Notes: generated from the sequence alone by a model not told the origin. 64,000 nt of DNA from Prosthecobacter sp. (GCF_029946185.1 NZ_JAQSEA010000029.1:1-64000), one strand, 5' to 3'; shown: positions 28,303-38,374, counted from the stretch's first letter. Program-made: numbers and translations.

Positions 28303-31300
28303 ATGAGCGTGCCTTCTGATGTTCCCAAAAAGACCCGCCGCTGGTGGAGATGGATGAAACGACTGCTCCTAGCTGGCTTTGCGCTGCTGGTGCTGGCGGT
28401 CGTTTTCCATGAATCGTTGCTGCGCTGGGCGGTGGGCTACAGCGGCCAGCGGGGTATTGAGGTGGCGGGGATCAAGATCAAGTGGCAGGGGGATGGGTCC
28501 GTGCTGCGGGATTTAAAGCTCAATCACATCGAAGCCAGCGGGTCGCTGGTGGAGCGAGCGACGATTGGCAAGGTGGAGGTGAACTACGATGCCTGGACGT
28601 TTCTCAAGACCCGTAACGTCGACATTGTGAAAAGTGTGGTGGTGAAGGACGCGGATGTGGCGCTGGATCTACGCAAGCTGGCCACGGATGAAAAGGTGGT
28701 GGTGGAGGTGAAGCAGCCGCCATCAGGCAAGCCGCCGCCACTGGTATGGCCGAAGACGATCGACATCGAAAACGTGAATACCGAGGTGATTCTCGCAGAC
28801 GGGCGCAAGATCACGGTGCGTGGCCTGAGCCTGCGGGTGGGCGAAGGCATGCCGGGGATTTTTGAGCTCGCTGAGTTCAAGATGGAGCCGGGAGATGTGC
28901 GCGTCGTGGATGTAAAAGCGCAGGTTCAGTGGGGAGAGCGCACGCTGAAAGTTACAGGACTTGATCTGCCGTATGGCGCGAAGCTGAAATCACTCGCGGT
29001 GGATTTGAGCGAATGGGACAAGGATGCAGCGAGTGTGAAACTGGATGTGGGGATGGGCAAAGCTGCATTGGTCGTGGAAACGCTGGCGCGCGGGCTGTTT
29101 GGTGGTGAGATGCAGGCGAAGGTTGATGTGCACGTGAGCGACCTGTCCTCAAGCGAACTAACAGCGATCAAGCTGCCGGAGGGCGTCGAGTTCGGGCCGG
29201 TGAGTGTGGATTTGCACGCCGAGGGCGATCCGACCAAACCGATGACGCTGGCGGCGAATGGGAAGATCAGCATTCCTGAGGTGCGGGCTGCGGGCGCCGT
29301 GCTGGACTCGATCACGACCACGCTGGAGGTCAAAGATGGCGTGGCGCGTGTGAAGGAGCTGAGGGTGCTGCGCGGTGTGAATGAAGTGGTGGCGGAGATG
29401 GAGTCGAAGCTGGCCGAGGATGTGATGAAGTCGCCGTGGACAGCCAAGGTGAAGGCCAAGATTGCCGATGTGACTCAACTGCTGGCGAAGCCGCCACCGG
29501 CACGCGGCTTGATCGAACTCACGGCGGATGCCAAGGGAATCGGTGCCACACCGACGAAGGTCGCGGCGCAGGTCAATGGGACAGACTTGGGCTTTGAAAG
29601 CTACAAGCTGCCGCAATTAGGCGTGACCTTAAGTCTGGATGGCAAGGAGGCGAAAGTGAGCGTGCCTGCGCTGATGCTAGGCGCTGGAAATCGCGTAGAT
29701 CTCAATGCGACGATGATGATGGATGATGCGATGCCTGTGGAGGCAGCATGGCGCATTCAATTTGATGATCCTATGGCTTTGATGCAAACGGTGGGGCTAG
29801 CGCCGCTGGAGAAACCGATGATGGCGAAGATCGCCATAGCGGGCAAAGCAGCCTTCAAGGTGAATGATGTGATGAATATGGACGCCGAGGTCGATCTGAG
29901 TGTGAAGGAGGGGCGCTTTGACAATGCACCGCTACCGGTGGTCGAGATGAAGGTGAAGGTGGCGAAGGGAGAAGCCACCTTGCAGCCATGCCGCATCGTG
30001 GTGGATGTGCAGAACCACATCGAACTGAAGGGCAAGGCGAAGCTGCAGGCACCGTGGGGTTTTGATTTGAATGGAGACATCGCGCTGCCGGTGCTCATGA
30101 GCTTGAACCCGCTACTGGCCGCCGTGAAAGCGCCAGCCATTGAGTCGGGCAGTCTGGCGGTGAAACTGAATATGAGCGGCGACGCGAGCCCGTGGCGCGG
30201 TGAAGGCAGCGTCGAGATGCAGGCGGCGAAGGTGAAGGTGGCGGGAATGCCGGAGGCGGCGGATGTGGATTTAAAGACGACGTTTGCCGGCACCACGGCG
30301 CAGATCGAGACGATGCAGGCAGTGCTGGGGCCGTGGAAGCTTCTGACCAAGGGCACGGTGACGAACAAGGAGGCGCATTTGAGCGAGCTGAGTTTTTGGC
30401 AGAAGGACCGGCAACTGATGAGCGGGCATGCCCATGCGCCGTTTGATGTGATGCAAACCGAAGTGGTGAAAGGTGTACCGCTGGATGTGGTGCTGAATGC
30501 GCAAGAGCTGCCGATTCATGACATCGCGGCGGCAGCGGGTGTGAAGAGTGTGCCGCCGGGGCTGCTGAGCATGGAGGTGAAGATCGGCGGACGGCTGGAT
30601 ACGATGGATGCGTCCGTGAAGGTGGGGGTTAAGGAGCTGAAAGCACCTGGACTGACGAAATCATTTAAACCGGCCATCGTCGATGTGCTCGCGACGTTGA
30701 AGGCGAATCAACTGGTGCTTGATGTGACTGCGGTGCAGGCACCGCTGAAACCTTTGACATTGAAGGCGACAGTGCCGGTGGTGCTGACGAAACTGGTCAA
30801 GGAGCCCGCACTTGCGATGGACCTGCCATTGAAGGCGACGCTGGACCTGCCAGAGAGCGATCTGAGTTTTGCGCGTGAGTTTGCGCCTGACATGCTGCGG
30901 TCAGTGCCAGCGAAATTGAAACTGCATGCGACGGTAGGCGGCACGGTGAGGGCACCGCTGATTGATTCGGTGCTCGATCTAGATGCGCCGACGATCGATT
31001 TCGTGAGCGCGGACATGCCGAGCGTGCGTGATCTGCGCGTGAAGATACACTCCCATGATCGCAAGGTGACGCTGGAAAACATTTCGGTGACGCTGGCCGG
31101 TGGGAAGGTGCGGCTGGGAGGAATGCTGGATGCGGCCAACACCCAGGACCCACGATTTGATCTCAAGGTGGAAGCACGTGAGGCGCTGGTGATGCGGAAC
31201 CCGACCTCAAGCGTGCGTGCAAACGCAGACGTCGCGTGCGTGGGCACTCTGAAGGCGGCACGCGTGAGCGGCACGGTGGAGATCGTGCGAGGCCGTGTTT

Positions 31301-32106
31301 TCCAAGAAGTGAACCTGCTGCCGAATGTCATGGGCATGATTGAGCAGGGCGAAAAACTGCCACCGCCACCGCCTTCAACCTCAAAGATCGAGCAAAATCT
31401 GACACTGCCGCCGATGCTGCAGGACTGGACATTCGACTTGAAAGTGAGGACGCGTGATCCGGTGGTGATCGCGGGCAATCTCATGAATGGGGCCATCTCG
31501 GCCGACATTGCGGTCGGCGGCACGGGTGCGGCACCGCGAGTGACGGGCTTTGCGAATGTGGACCGCATGGTGCTGAAGCTGCCGTTCAGCCTGCTGAAGA
31601 TCACGAAGGGCGTGGTGACGATGAATCCGGACAATCCATTCACGCCCAAGCTCGATGTGCGGGGGGAATCACGCGTGGGGAGCCATGACATCACACTGTA
31701 TGTCTATGGGGATGCGTCGAATCCGAAGACACGCTTTACCAGTTCGCCGCCGCTGTCGGAAGCAGACATCGTGACACTGCTAGGAACGGGGATGACGCTG
31801 GGCGGCGACAATTCGCAGATGGCGAGCGAGGCGATAACGCGCGCAGCTTTTATCGTGATCGCCGAGACCTATCGGAAAATCTTCAACAAGAAAAAGACGG
31901 TGAGCCCCGATCCGCCAAAACTGCACACGACTTTCAATCCCTCAGGAGCCGATCGTTCGAGTGACAGCGTGCAGGCGATGTACGAGATCACGCCGAAGGT
32001 GAGGTTCATCGCCCGCTTTTCGCAAACGGGACGCATGAAGGCGCTACTGGGCTATGTGCTGAAATTTGGCAAGGCAGCGAGAGCCATGGATGAGGACACG
32101 CAATGA
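28303..32106 (+). CDS. tamB: TamB-like translocation and assembly protein (DUF490)
   Basis: A 1267-residue protein with one N-terminal membrane helix (about residues 20-42) and a long repetitive beta-rich body of AsmA/TamB type, rich in Lys and Val. The C-terminal DUF490/TamB domain is clear: VTGFANVDRMVLKLPFSLL, MNPDNPFTPKLDVRGESRVG, then SSPPLSEADIVTLLGTGMTL. TamB spans the periplasm and works with TamA in outer-membrane protein insertion or lipid transport. The stop overlaps the tamA start by ATGA. Confidence 0.9.
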   Translation: MSVPSDVPKKTRRWWRWMKRLLLAGFALLVLAVVFHESLLRWAVGYSGQRGIEVAGIKIKWQGDGSVLRDLKLNHIEASGSLVERATIGKVEVNYDAWTFLKTRNVDIVKSVVVKDADVALDLRKLATDEKVVVEVKQPPSGKPPPLVWPKTIDIENVNTEVILADGRKITVRGLSLRVGEGMPGIFELAEFKMEPGDVRVVDVKAQVQWGERTLKVTGLDLPYGAKLKSLAVDLSEWDKDAASVKLDVGMGKAALVVETLARGLFGGEMQAKVDVHVSDLSSSELTAIKLPEGVEFGPVSVDLHAEGDPTKPMTLAANGKISIPEVRAAGAVLDSITTTLEVKDGVARVKELRVLRGVNEVVAEMESKLAEDVMKSPWTAKVKAKIADVTQLLAKPPPARGLIELTADAKGIGATPTKVAAQVNGTDLGFESYKLPQLGVTLSLDGKEAKVSVPALMLGAGNRVDLNATMMMDDAMPVEAAWRIQFDDPMALMQTVGLAPLEKPMMAKIAIAGKAAFKVNDVMNMDAEVDLSVKEGRFDNAPLPVVEMKVKVAKGEATLQPCRIVVDVQNHIELKGKAKLQAPWGFDLNGDIALPVLMSLNPLLAAVKAPAIESGSLAVKLNMSGDASPWRGEGSVEMQAAKVKVAGMPEAADVDLKTTFAGTTAQIETMQAVLGPWKLLTKGTVTNKEAHLSELSFWQKDRQLMSGHAHAPFDVMQTEVVKGVPLDVVLNAQELPIHDIAAAAGVKSVPPGLLSMEVKIGGRLDTMDASVKVGVKELKAPGLTKSFKPAIVDVLATLKANQLVLDVTAVQAPLKPLTLKATVPVVLTKLVKEPALAMDLPLKATLDLPESDLSFAREFAPDMLRSVPAKLKLHATVGGTVRAPLIDSVLDLDAPTIDFVSADMPSVRDLRVKIHSHDRKVTLENISVTLAGGKVRLGGMLDAANTQDPRFDLKVEAREALVMRNPTSSVRANADVACVGTLKAARVSGTVEIVRGRVFQEVNLLPNVMGMIEQGEKLPPPPPSTSKIEQNLTLPPMLQDWTFDLKVRTRDPVVIAGNLMNGAISADIAVGGTGAAPRVTGFANVDRMVLKLPFSLLKITKGVVTMNPDNPFTPKLDVRGESRVGSHDITLYVYGDASNPKTRFTSSPPLSEADIVTLLGTGMTLGGDNSQMASEAITRAAFIVIAETYRKIFNKKKTVSPDPPKLHTTFNPSGADRSSDSVQAMYEITPKVRFIARFSQTGRMKALLGYVLKFGKAARAMDEDTQ

Positions 32107-34175
32107 TGAATCGAGAAAGCAGCATGAAAAATGGAAGCCGGCTGCTATGCGCCCGGCTGATTTTGCTGGCGCTGTTTAGCCTGATGGGATCCGCGTGGTC
32201 TCATGAGGTGCATCTTGGCCAGACGACGGTGAAGGTAAACGGCGTGGAAGAAGAGCATTGGGACGATCTGCGCAGCATGCTGATGGATCAGCTCACGCTG
32301 AATGGCAACGGTCCAGCTGGCGAGCCGCTGGCGGATGATCTGGCGTTTTTTGTGCGGCAGCATTTCATCCGCGAGGGATGGCCGGACGCTGAAACGGCGT
32401 GGAAAATGGCCAGGGGCGGCATCGAACTGAACGTGAAGCAGGGCAAGGCCGTGCGCGTGGGAACCGTGACACTGAAAGGTGATTTGCCGCTGCCGGAGGA
32501 GGAACTGAAAAAGTACCTGATGAAGCCAACGCTGGAACGCGAGGATGTGGACAAAAAACTGCCGCAATGGGTGGAGGCAGACATGGAGCAGGGCGCAGGG
32601 CTGGTGCAGCGGCGCCTGCGTGCCGAAGGCTACCTGAATGCGGAAACGCTGCTGCTGCCCGCACCGACCACGGGCAAGGACATGCGGCGAGATCTGACGC
32701 TGGAGATCAAACCGGGGCCGAAGTTTATTTTTGGCCAGACATCAATCACGGGATCGCCACCGCAGTTAGAGAAACTGACGCAGGCGGAGATGACGGAGGC
32801 GAGCGGTACGCCCTTCAATGAAGCGCGGGTGCAGTTGATCCAACAGCGGCTGGATTCGATCTGCTCTGAACACGGCTGGCTGCATTCGGCGACGACGGCG
32901 GAGTACACACTGGGCAAATCCGGGGGCGCAGTGGATGTGGTGTTTCGTGTACAGGCCGGTGAGCGTGTGAGGATCGCCCGTATCACGACGCATGAAGCTT
33001 TCAGTCGTGGTGCCAAGCGCGTGCTGATGGCCAAATTCAAACCCCTGACGGGGCAGATCTACGAAGCAGCGGAGGCAGACTTCCTTTTCAAGCGAGCTTT
33101 GGACACGGGGATGTTTGCGCTGCTCGACACCAAGGTACTGCCTGAGAATGGCGACATGGCGGCAGGCAATCTGCGCATCACGGGCGAAGAGACCCAACCG
33201 GTCACTTTGGGGTTTGAGCCAGGTTTTGACACCTTCCTCGGACCCCAGGCAGGCGTGACGTACAAGAACACGAACTGGCGTGACACGGGCAATACGCTGG
33301 CGGCGGAACTGAGCTACAGCATGGCGGGTCCGGTGGGCTTTGTGAGCCTGACCAACCCTGCGGTCTTCAATTCACAGTATTCGACGACGACACGACTCGC
33401 GCTGGAGCAGTTCAACCGCTTCGAGTATGATCGAATCGGCACATCCTTGAGTTTGGATGTGGCACGCCGGCGGAATCAGGCACTGAGCTATTCGTTGTTC
33501 GTGGGCGCGACGGCAAACACGGTCAGCTCCACGAATCTTACGCTGCCGCAGACGGGCCCTGCCAACTACTCACTGATGAACATCGGGGGAAACGTGATGT
33601 ATGACCGCCGGGACAGCCCGGTGCTGCCGAAGAAGGGCTGGTATATTTCGGGACGGATCGAGAGCTCCAACGACGCGCTGGGTTCGGGCGTGAGCTTTAT
33701 ACGCTCCGATCTGCGTGGTGCATGGTACATTCCGATCACTAAGAAGTTCCGCTTCGCCACCGGCGCAGAGCTTTCAACGATTCAAGGGGCAACGGCCGAT
33801 AAAATCCCGATCGACAGCCGCGTGTTCAACGGCGGTCCGTACAGCGTTCGCTCCTTCGGCCAGCGCAAGCTCGGCCCCGTGACTCCGGGCGGAACACCGC
33901 TGGGCGGAACTTCGGCGCTGTTTGCCAGCGCCGAATTTTCCTATGAGATCATGCCGAATTTGGAGTTTGCCGTCTTTGGCGACATCGGCAGTCTGGGACA
34001 GGGGAACAACTCCTCGCCGCTCTCCTACTCCTCAGACTTCCGCGAGGCCATCGGCGCGGGCTTGCGCTACAAGCTGCCGTTTGGACCGATCCGCATCGAC
34101 TACGGGCACAATCCCAACCCGCGCCTTGGCGAGCAAAGCGGATTCCTGCATGTGACGGTGGGATTTGCGTTCTGA
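32103..34175 (+). CDS. tamA: TamA/BamA-family outer membrane protein (POTRA plus barrel)
   Basis: A 690-residue Omp85-family protein. After a signal peptide (hydrophobic LLCARLILLALFSLMGSAWS) there are about three POTRA-like repeats (VRVGTVTLKGDLPLPEEELKK, FIFGQTSITGSPPQLEKL, VRIARITTHEAFSRG) and a 16-stranded-type barrel from about 355, with YDRRDSPVLPKKGWY and the loop region FNGGPYSVRSFGQRKLGP. The last residue is Phe (VTVGFAF), the C-terminal sorting signal for outer-membrane proteins. Translationally coupled to tamB. A second possible start lies at 32124. Confidence 0.9.
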   Translation: MMNRESSMKNGSRLLCARLILLALFSLMGSAWSHEVHLGQTTVKVNGVEEEHWDDLRSMLMDQLTLNGNGPAGEPLADDLAFFVRQHFIREGWPDAETAWKMARGGIELNVKQGKAVRVGTVTLKGDLPLPEEELKKYLMKPTLEREDVDKKLPQWVEADMEQGAGLVQRRLRAEGYLNAETLLLPAPTTGKDMRRDLTLEIKPGPKFIFGQTSITGSPPQLEKLTQAEMTEASGTPFNEARVQLIQQRLDSICSEHGWLHSATTAEYTLGKSGGAVDVVFRVQAGERVRIARITTHEAFSRGAKRVLMAKFKPLTGQIYEAAEADFLFKRALDTGMFALLDTKVLPENGDMAAGNLRITGEETQPVTLGFEPGFDTFLGPQAGVTYKNTNWRDTGNTLAAELSYSMAGPVGFVSLTNPAVFNSQYSTTTRLALEQFNRFEYDRIGTSLSLDVARRRNQALSYSLFVGATANTVSSTNLTLPQTGPANYSLMNIGGNVMYDRRDSPVLPKKGWYISGRIESSNDALGSGVSFIRSDLRGAWYIPITKKFRFATGAELSTIQGATADKIPIDSRVFNGGPYSVRSFGQRKLGPVTPGGTPLGGTSALFASAEFSYEIMPNLEFAVFGDIGSLGQGNNSSPLSYSSDFREAIGAGLRYKLPFGPIRIDYGHNPNPRLGEQSGFLHVTVGFAF

Positions 34176-34176
34176 G

Positions 34177-35118
34177 TCAGGTGGCTGCGACCTTCTTGCT
34201 AAAGCCACCCACGACGGTGTGATAGCTGCCCCAGAGCACGAGCACACCGCCCATGGCTTGCGCGAGTGTGAAGGGCTCTGCAAACAGGGTGATGCTGGAA
34301 AGTGAGATGACGACGGGGACCGTCATCTGGAAGGCTCCACCTGCCGCGACAGAGAGAAAGCGGAAGCCCTCAGTCATCGCGAGCTGACCGATGCTGGCAC
34401 ACAACGCCGCAGCCAGGAGCAGCACCACGTCCATGGTGTTCAACGACGTGAAATGTGCTGCGGCAAGCGGCAGGGAAAGGAGCAGCGCGTAAATGCACTG
34501 GGATGAAAAGATGGTGGCGCTGGTCTCCGTGCGGGTGAGCTGGCGAATCACCACGACGACTGCGGCGGCGAGTACAGCGCCGGTTAGCGCGATCATTTCG
34601 TGATGTCCAAACTGGGCCATGGTACCTGGTGCGAGTCCAGTGAGCAGGCTCAAACCGGTGAGCGCCAGCAGGATGCCAAAGAGCTTCACCAAGCCAAGCC
34701 GCTCATGCAAAACGAAGGCGGCCATGATCGCGGCAAAGATCGTCCAGGTATTGCCAATGAGCGTGGCCTTGCCAGCACCGAGCGGCCCGATGGTGGTGTA
34801 GTATGCCGCCGTGCCAAGTGCTCCCAGCACACCACGGGAGGCCAGAAGCCAGCTTTGAAACGAACGACGTAGTTTCAGCGACCCTGAAGGGGCAAAGAGG
34901 ATGACAGTCAAAAGCAGGCCAACCACCGCGCGGAAGGTCATGGACATCCACGGATCAATGTGGCGATGGGAGGCAAGCTCTTTAAGCAGCAGGGCATTGC
35001 CAGAAAAGCAGGTGAGCGAAAGCAACATCGCCTGCGCGCCGCGCCGGGGATGGTATTGGAGTTGTATCTCAGGGGTGCTCATGGAGGTGCCGGTATGAGG
35101 GCTACCTTCTTGCATCAT
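34177..35118 (-). CDS. EamA/DMT-family transporter
   Basis: A 313-residue protein with ten hydrophobic segments in two EamA-type halves: SLTCFSGNALLLKELA and FRAVVGLLLTVILF in the first, LTGAVLAAAVVVVIRQL and GALQ-type helix VAAGGAFQMTVPVVISL in the second. The drug/metabolite transporter superfamily moves small metabolites; no substrate can be assigned. It ends two bases from the convergent tamA stop. Two adjacent Met codons and a third at residue 13 are possible starts. Confidence 0.82.
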   Translation of the reverse strand: MMQEGSPHTGTSMSTPEIQLQYHPRRGAQAMLLSLTCFSGNALLLKELASHRHIDPWMSMTFRAVVGLLLTVILFAPSGSLKLRRSFQSWLLASRGVLGALGTAAYYTTIGPLGAGKATLIGNTWTIFAAIMAAFVLHERLGLVKLFGILLALTGLSLLTGLAPGTMAQFGHHEMIALTGAVLAAAVVVVIRQLTRTETSATIFSSQCIYALLLSLPLAAAHFTSLNTMDVVLLLAAALCASIGQLAMTEGFRFLSVAAGGAFQMTVPVVISLSSITLFAEPFTLAQAMGGVLVLWGSYHTVVGGFSKKVAAT

Positions 35119-35325
35119 ATCTGATTGTTCTGTCTCTTGATGATGGTCGCGCTTTGCGCAGGTTCCTCAAACCGTGTTGTTAGGCATGCCAAAAGGCTCG
35201 GACCGTTTTTACAACGGCACGAATCGCGATTCGGCTGGCAGGTTTGAGGTTCATCAGACTTCGGAGGATGGATGAGAAATGCGGATGTGCAATGCTGATC
35301 TTGCCCCGCCCCTGCCCCGCAGCGT

Positions 35326-35363
35326 AAAAAAGACGGGCGTAGCGACACCACTCGCTACGCCCG
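35326..35363 (-). terminator. Rho-independent terminator of the TonB receptor gene
   Basis: On the minus strand an 11-bp perfect stem, CGGGCGTAGCG / CGCTACGCCCG with an 8-base loop, is followed by TC and six T. It lies 45 bases after the receptor stop codon, on the same strand, and is the strongest terminator in the window. Confidence 0.9.
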
Positions 35364-35407
35364 CTTGAATGACTCGAACACCAACCTAAGTGCCGACTCA
35401 AAATGTG

Positions 35408-37732
35408 TTAGAAGATCACTGTCAAAGCCACACGGCCATTGATGCCGGGCTGGGTGTAACGGTCGAGCTGTGAATTGTTAGCGTCGACACCACGCACGTT
35501 CTGATACAGCCAGTATTTTTGATTCGTGAGATTGTAGAGACCCGCGCTGAGGCTGACATTTTTGGAGAGCTGCCAGCGGCCGACGAGATCAACCGTGAGA
35601 GCGCTTGGCGTCTTGAACTGATTGATGCCGCCGGAAGTGGATTCGGTGGAACCCTTGTGCGCAAAGCAGGTCGAGATCAGTTCCACCTGCCAGGTTTCAC
35701 GACGATAGCGCAGACCGGTGACGAGCTTGAAGGGATCCACACTCGCGAGGGGCTGCTTGTTCTGACCATCCCAGCCCTGGCTGTAGGCGGCATTGGTGAA
35801 GATGCCGAAGTTGCCCAGCGACTCATGAATGAAACCGAAGGTTGTCTCCCCTTTGAATTCGAGGCCGTAAATTTCTGCCGAGGCGAGGTTGGTGCTCTGA
35901 TAAATGATCGGGTTGCCAGGAGCTCCGGTGCCGCCGACCTGCATGAAGCTGTTGATGAAGTTTTCGTAGTGATTGTAATAGCCTGCGAAATTCCACGAGG
36001 ACTCTTTTCCTTTGCGACGAACGCCGATTTCGAAGCTGTTGCTGGTTTCTTTTTTCAGGCTCGGATTGGGCACAGTCTGATAGCCGAACGCAGTATTGGT
36101 GATGGTGGCGTTCAGCTCTTCGCCACTCGGGTTGCGGAAGCCGTTCGAATACTGGAAGTAAGCACTGTGCTCCTCGTCAATCTTGAAGAGGTAGGAAAGC
36201 TTTGGAGCGAGGGCGAACTGATTGAAGTCCTGAGGCGCTCTGCCGGCGCTGGCTCTCAGGTAGAGCGGATCTGAATGCGTGGCCACGTCGTAGTATTCGG
36301 CACGCAGACCGGGAGTGAGGCGGTGACGCAGATTCCTGCCCCAGGCAATCTCATCCTGGATATATACACCCACACGGGAAGTCCGCGTGTCTGGCATGTC
36401 CTTCAGCGGGTAGGTGTCCGGCGTGATGACGTTTGTCACTGTGTTCGTGGTGAAATTGTACTCTGTGGCGTCACGAACACGACGTGAGTTGGATGTGACC
36501 AACTGGGTGCCGTAGGCCAGCGTGTGATTCAAAGCGCCTGTTTTAAACGCCTTGGTGAAGTTGAAGTTCGTGCCGATGTGATCCTGACGATAAAGGTAAT
36601 CGCGGATGCGCAGGCGGTCCTGAGGAGTGGGGGTGATGCGGTCGCGATCCTCGACCTGGTGCTCCGGAGTCTCCGAAAGCTGATAGTACATGTTCCAAGT
36701 CAGAGTGTCGAAAATATAACGGAGGCCAGTGGCGTCATACTTGTGCTCCAGGCTGAAGCGCATGCGGCGCAGATCGTCGTTCAGCAGCAAGGAGTTCACA
36801 TTGTAATTAAACCCTGGTGCAGCCACCACCACACGACGCGCACTGACGATATCGTTGTCACTGGAGCGTTCGAGGTACTCACCGGTCAGCTCAAAGCGAT
36901 GACGAGCAGAAGGCTTCCACACCATTTTGGCGAGCCAGTTGTTCACACTGTAGGTGCTGGGATCTGGCTGCACAGCGCCGCGGTTGTCGACCTCGTGTCC
37001 GTCGCGGCGGGTGTAGTGGAGCAGGAACTCCACATTGCCGGCACGCTGCGCCATGCTGATGGTGTTGCTCCAGCTAGAGTCGGCGCTGTCATAGCGTGTG
37101 GTGAGGCGGGCCACAGAGTTCAGGCCGCCGGGCGACATCGCCAGCAGGTCTTCAGGATCGATGGTGGTGAAGGAAACCACACCGGCAAGCGCGTCACTGC
37201 CATAGAGCGACGAGGCAGCATTTTTGAGGATTTCCACTTGCTTGAGGGAGTCCACGTCCACGAAGTCACGACCGACGTTGTATGAGCCACCAAAGGTGAA
37301 CTGATCTGCCTGGCGGATGCCGTCAACGGTCATGAGGACACGGTTGCCATCGAGACCACGAATGTTGATGCTGGAAGTGCCAGCGCGGGAGTTGGCGGCA
37401 GGGCCAGTACCACCGACACCGAAAGGAACGCTGACGCCGGGCTCATAACGTGCGTAGTCGCGCATGCTGGTGGCGAGGGAGAAAACGCTGGCATCTTTAT
37501 CCAGCACGGTGACGGAGGCTGGAACATCCGCGCCTGACTGTTCGCTGCGGGACGCAACGATGACAACTTCAGGAAGCACGGCACCACCGGCTGAATTCTG
37601 CGTCTTGGCTGCTTTTTTCGCCAAAGCATTGGTGTCTTGTTCGGTCTTGGGCTGCTCCTGGGCCGCCAGCGGGAGGCCGCAGGCCAGCGCTAAAAATGTG
37701 AGTGTGTGCAATAATGCGGGAGGTGGTTTCAT
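35408..37732 (-). CDS. TonB-dependent outer-membrane receptor, heme-receptor-like
   Basis: A 774-residue receptor with a signal peptide (residues 1-24). The plug domain follows LPEVVIVASRSEQSG and contains SINIRGLDGNRVLMTVDGIRQ and LKQVEILKNAASSLYGSDALAGVV. The barrel holds both boxes typical of heme receptors, FRNPSGEEL (FRAP box) and VPNPSLKKE (NPNL box). The histidine usually found between these boxes is missing. It ends in Phe. Its neighbour is a HemS-type protein, which supports heme or hemoprotein as ligand. The upstream gap carries a candidate operator at 37826. Confidence 0.85.
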   Translation of the reverse strand: MKPPPALLHTLTFLALACGLPLAAQEQPKTEQDTNALAKKAAKTQNSAGGAVLPEVVIVASRSEQSGADVPASVTVLDKDASVFSLATSMRDYARYEPGVSVPFGVGGTGPAANSRAGTSSINIRGLDGNRVLMTVDGIRQADQFTFGGSYNVGRDFVDVDSLKQVEILKNAASSLYGSDALAGVVSFTTIDPEDLLAMSPGGLNSVARLTTRYDSADSSWSNTISMAQRAGNVEFLLHYTRRDGHEVDNRGAVQPDPSTYSVNNWLAKMVWKPSARHRFELTGEYLERSSDNDIVSARRVVVAAPGFNYNVNSLLLNDDLRRMRFSLEHKYDATGLRYIFDTLTWNMYYQLSETPEHQVEDRDRITPTPQDRLRIRDYLYRQDHIGTNFNFTKAFKTGALNHTLAYGTQLVTSNSRRVRDATEYNFTTNTVTNVITPDTYPLKDMPDTRTSRVGVYIQDEIAWGRNLRHRLTPGLRAEYYDVATHSDPLYLRASAGRAPQDFNQFALAPKLSYLFKIDEEHSAYFQYSNGFRNPSGEELNATITNTAFGYQTVPNPSLKKETSNSFEIGVRRKGKESSWNFAGYYNHYENFINSFMQVGGTGAPGNPIIYQSTNLASAEIYGLEFKGETTFGFIHESLGNFGIFTNAAYSQGWDGQNKQPLASVDPFKLVTGLRYRRETWQVELISTCFAHKGSTESTSGGINQFKTPSALTVDLVGRWQLSKNVSLSAGLYNLTNQKYWLYQNVRGVDANNSQLDRYTQPGINGRVALTVIF

Positions 37733-37825
37733 GGACCGCCGCTTTAACTCAGCAGAGGCATGTCACGCTTTCGTTCGAATGACCAAGAATGGCGCTCGTT
37801 TGCGGTGAATTGCGCAGCAGATCAA

Positions 37826-37847
37826 TTCAGCGCCAGTATTTCACAAA
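37826..37847 (-). promoter_or_regulatory. Heme-locus motif, site 1 (upstream of TonB receptor)
   Basis: Read on the minus strand it starts TTTGTG and has the core AATACTGGCGCTG. It lies 94 bases upstream of the receptor start. It matches site 3 (39749) at 21 of 22 positions. Confidence 0.6.
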
Positions 37848-37867
37848 TGAGCGCAAAGAGGATGAGT

Positions 37868-38164
37868 TCATGCCGCCGCGCTCATCGCGACAGGACTGCG
37901 GAGCAGCAGCACATCAGCCGCCTCCGCCGCAACGAGGCGCAAGGGGCAGGCGGCGGGCACACGCAGGCGCTCGCCGCAACGCAGGAGTACTTCGGCGCCG
38001 TCGAGATAGGCGGCGGCTTCGCCGAAGGTGATAACCACGGCGGTTTCATTTGCCGCGCAAGATTCAAAACATGGACATCGGCGATCAAGTCCCAGCAGGT
38101 GGGCCTGTACACAGTCGTTATAAAACAGGCAGCGCTGGTCGGCCTCTGTGAGGAGACGGCTCAT
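37868..38164 (-). CDS. Small cysteine-rich protein in heme locus, unknown
   Basis: A 98-residue protein. Five cysteines cluster at residues 12, 18, 30, 32 and 36 (C-x5-C-x11-C-x-C-x3-C), a possible metal or Fe-S site; the C-terminal half is a beta-type region rich in Ala and Val. It overlaps the upstream 64-residue gene by ATGA and lies 135 bases before the TonB receptor on the same strand. No family recognised. Coding status is supported by coupling and the conserved-looking cysteine spacing, but not proved. Confidence 0.5.
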   Translation of the reverse strand: MSRLLTEADQRCLFYNDCVQAHLLGLDRRCPCFESCAANETAVVITFGEAAAYLDGAEVLLRCGERLRVPAACPLRLVAAEAADVLLLRSPVAMSAAA

Positions 38165-38355
38165 GGTTGTGGCTGGGCTCGGGGTTCGATCCGCTCCGCC
38201 ATGGCGATTTTTTCGGCATGCGTGCGGGCTTTGCGGCTGCGACGGCGGATGTCTGCGATGCGGCGCAGCAGCGCGGGATTGAGATCAGGGCGAAAGTTCA
38301 GGCGAGTGTGCAGATTGGTGTATTGCATGGCGATGCGCTCATAGCCGTGAGTCAT
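38161..38355 (-). CDS. Small basic protein in heme locus, unknown
   Basis: A 64-residue protein, rich in Arg and helical (LLRRIADIRRRSRKARTHAEK). An internal Met at 38328 is an alternative start. It overlaps the cysteine-rich gene by four bases, so the two are probably translated together. It faces the divergent HemS-type gene across a gap holding motif site 2. No family recognised. Confidence 0.45.
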   Translation of the reverse strand: MTHGYERIAMQYTNLHTRLNFRPDLNPALLRRIADIRRRSRKARTHAEKIAMAERIEPRAQPQP

Positions 38356-38374
38356 GCGTCAACGCTTTGGCTGG

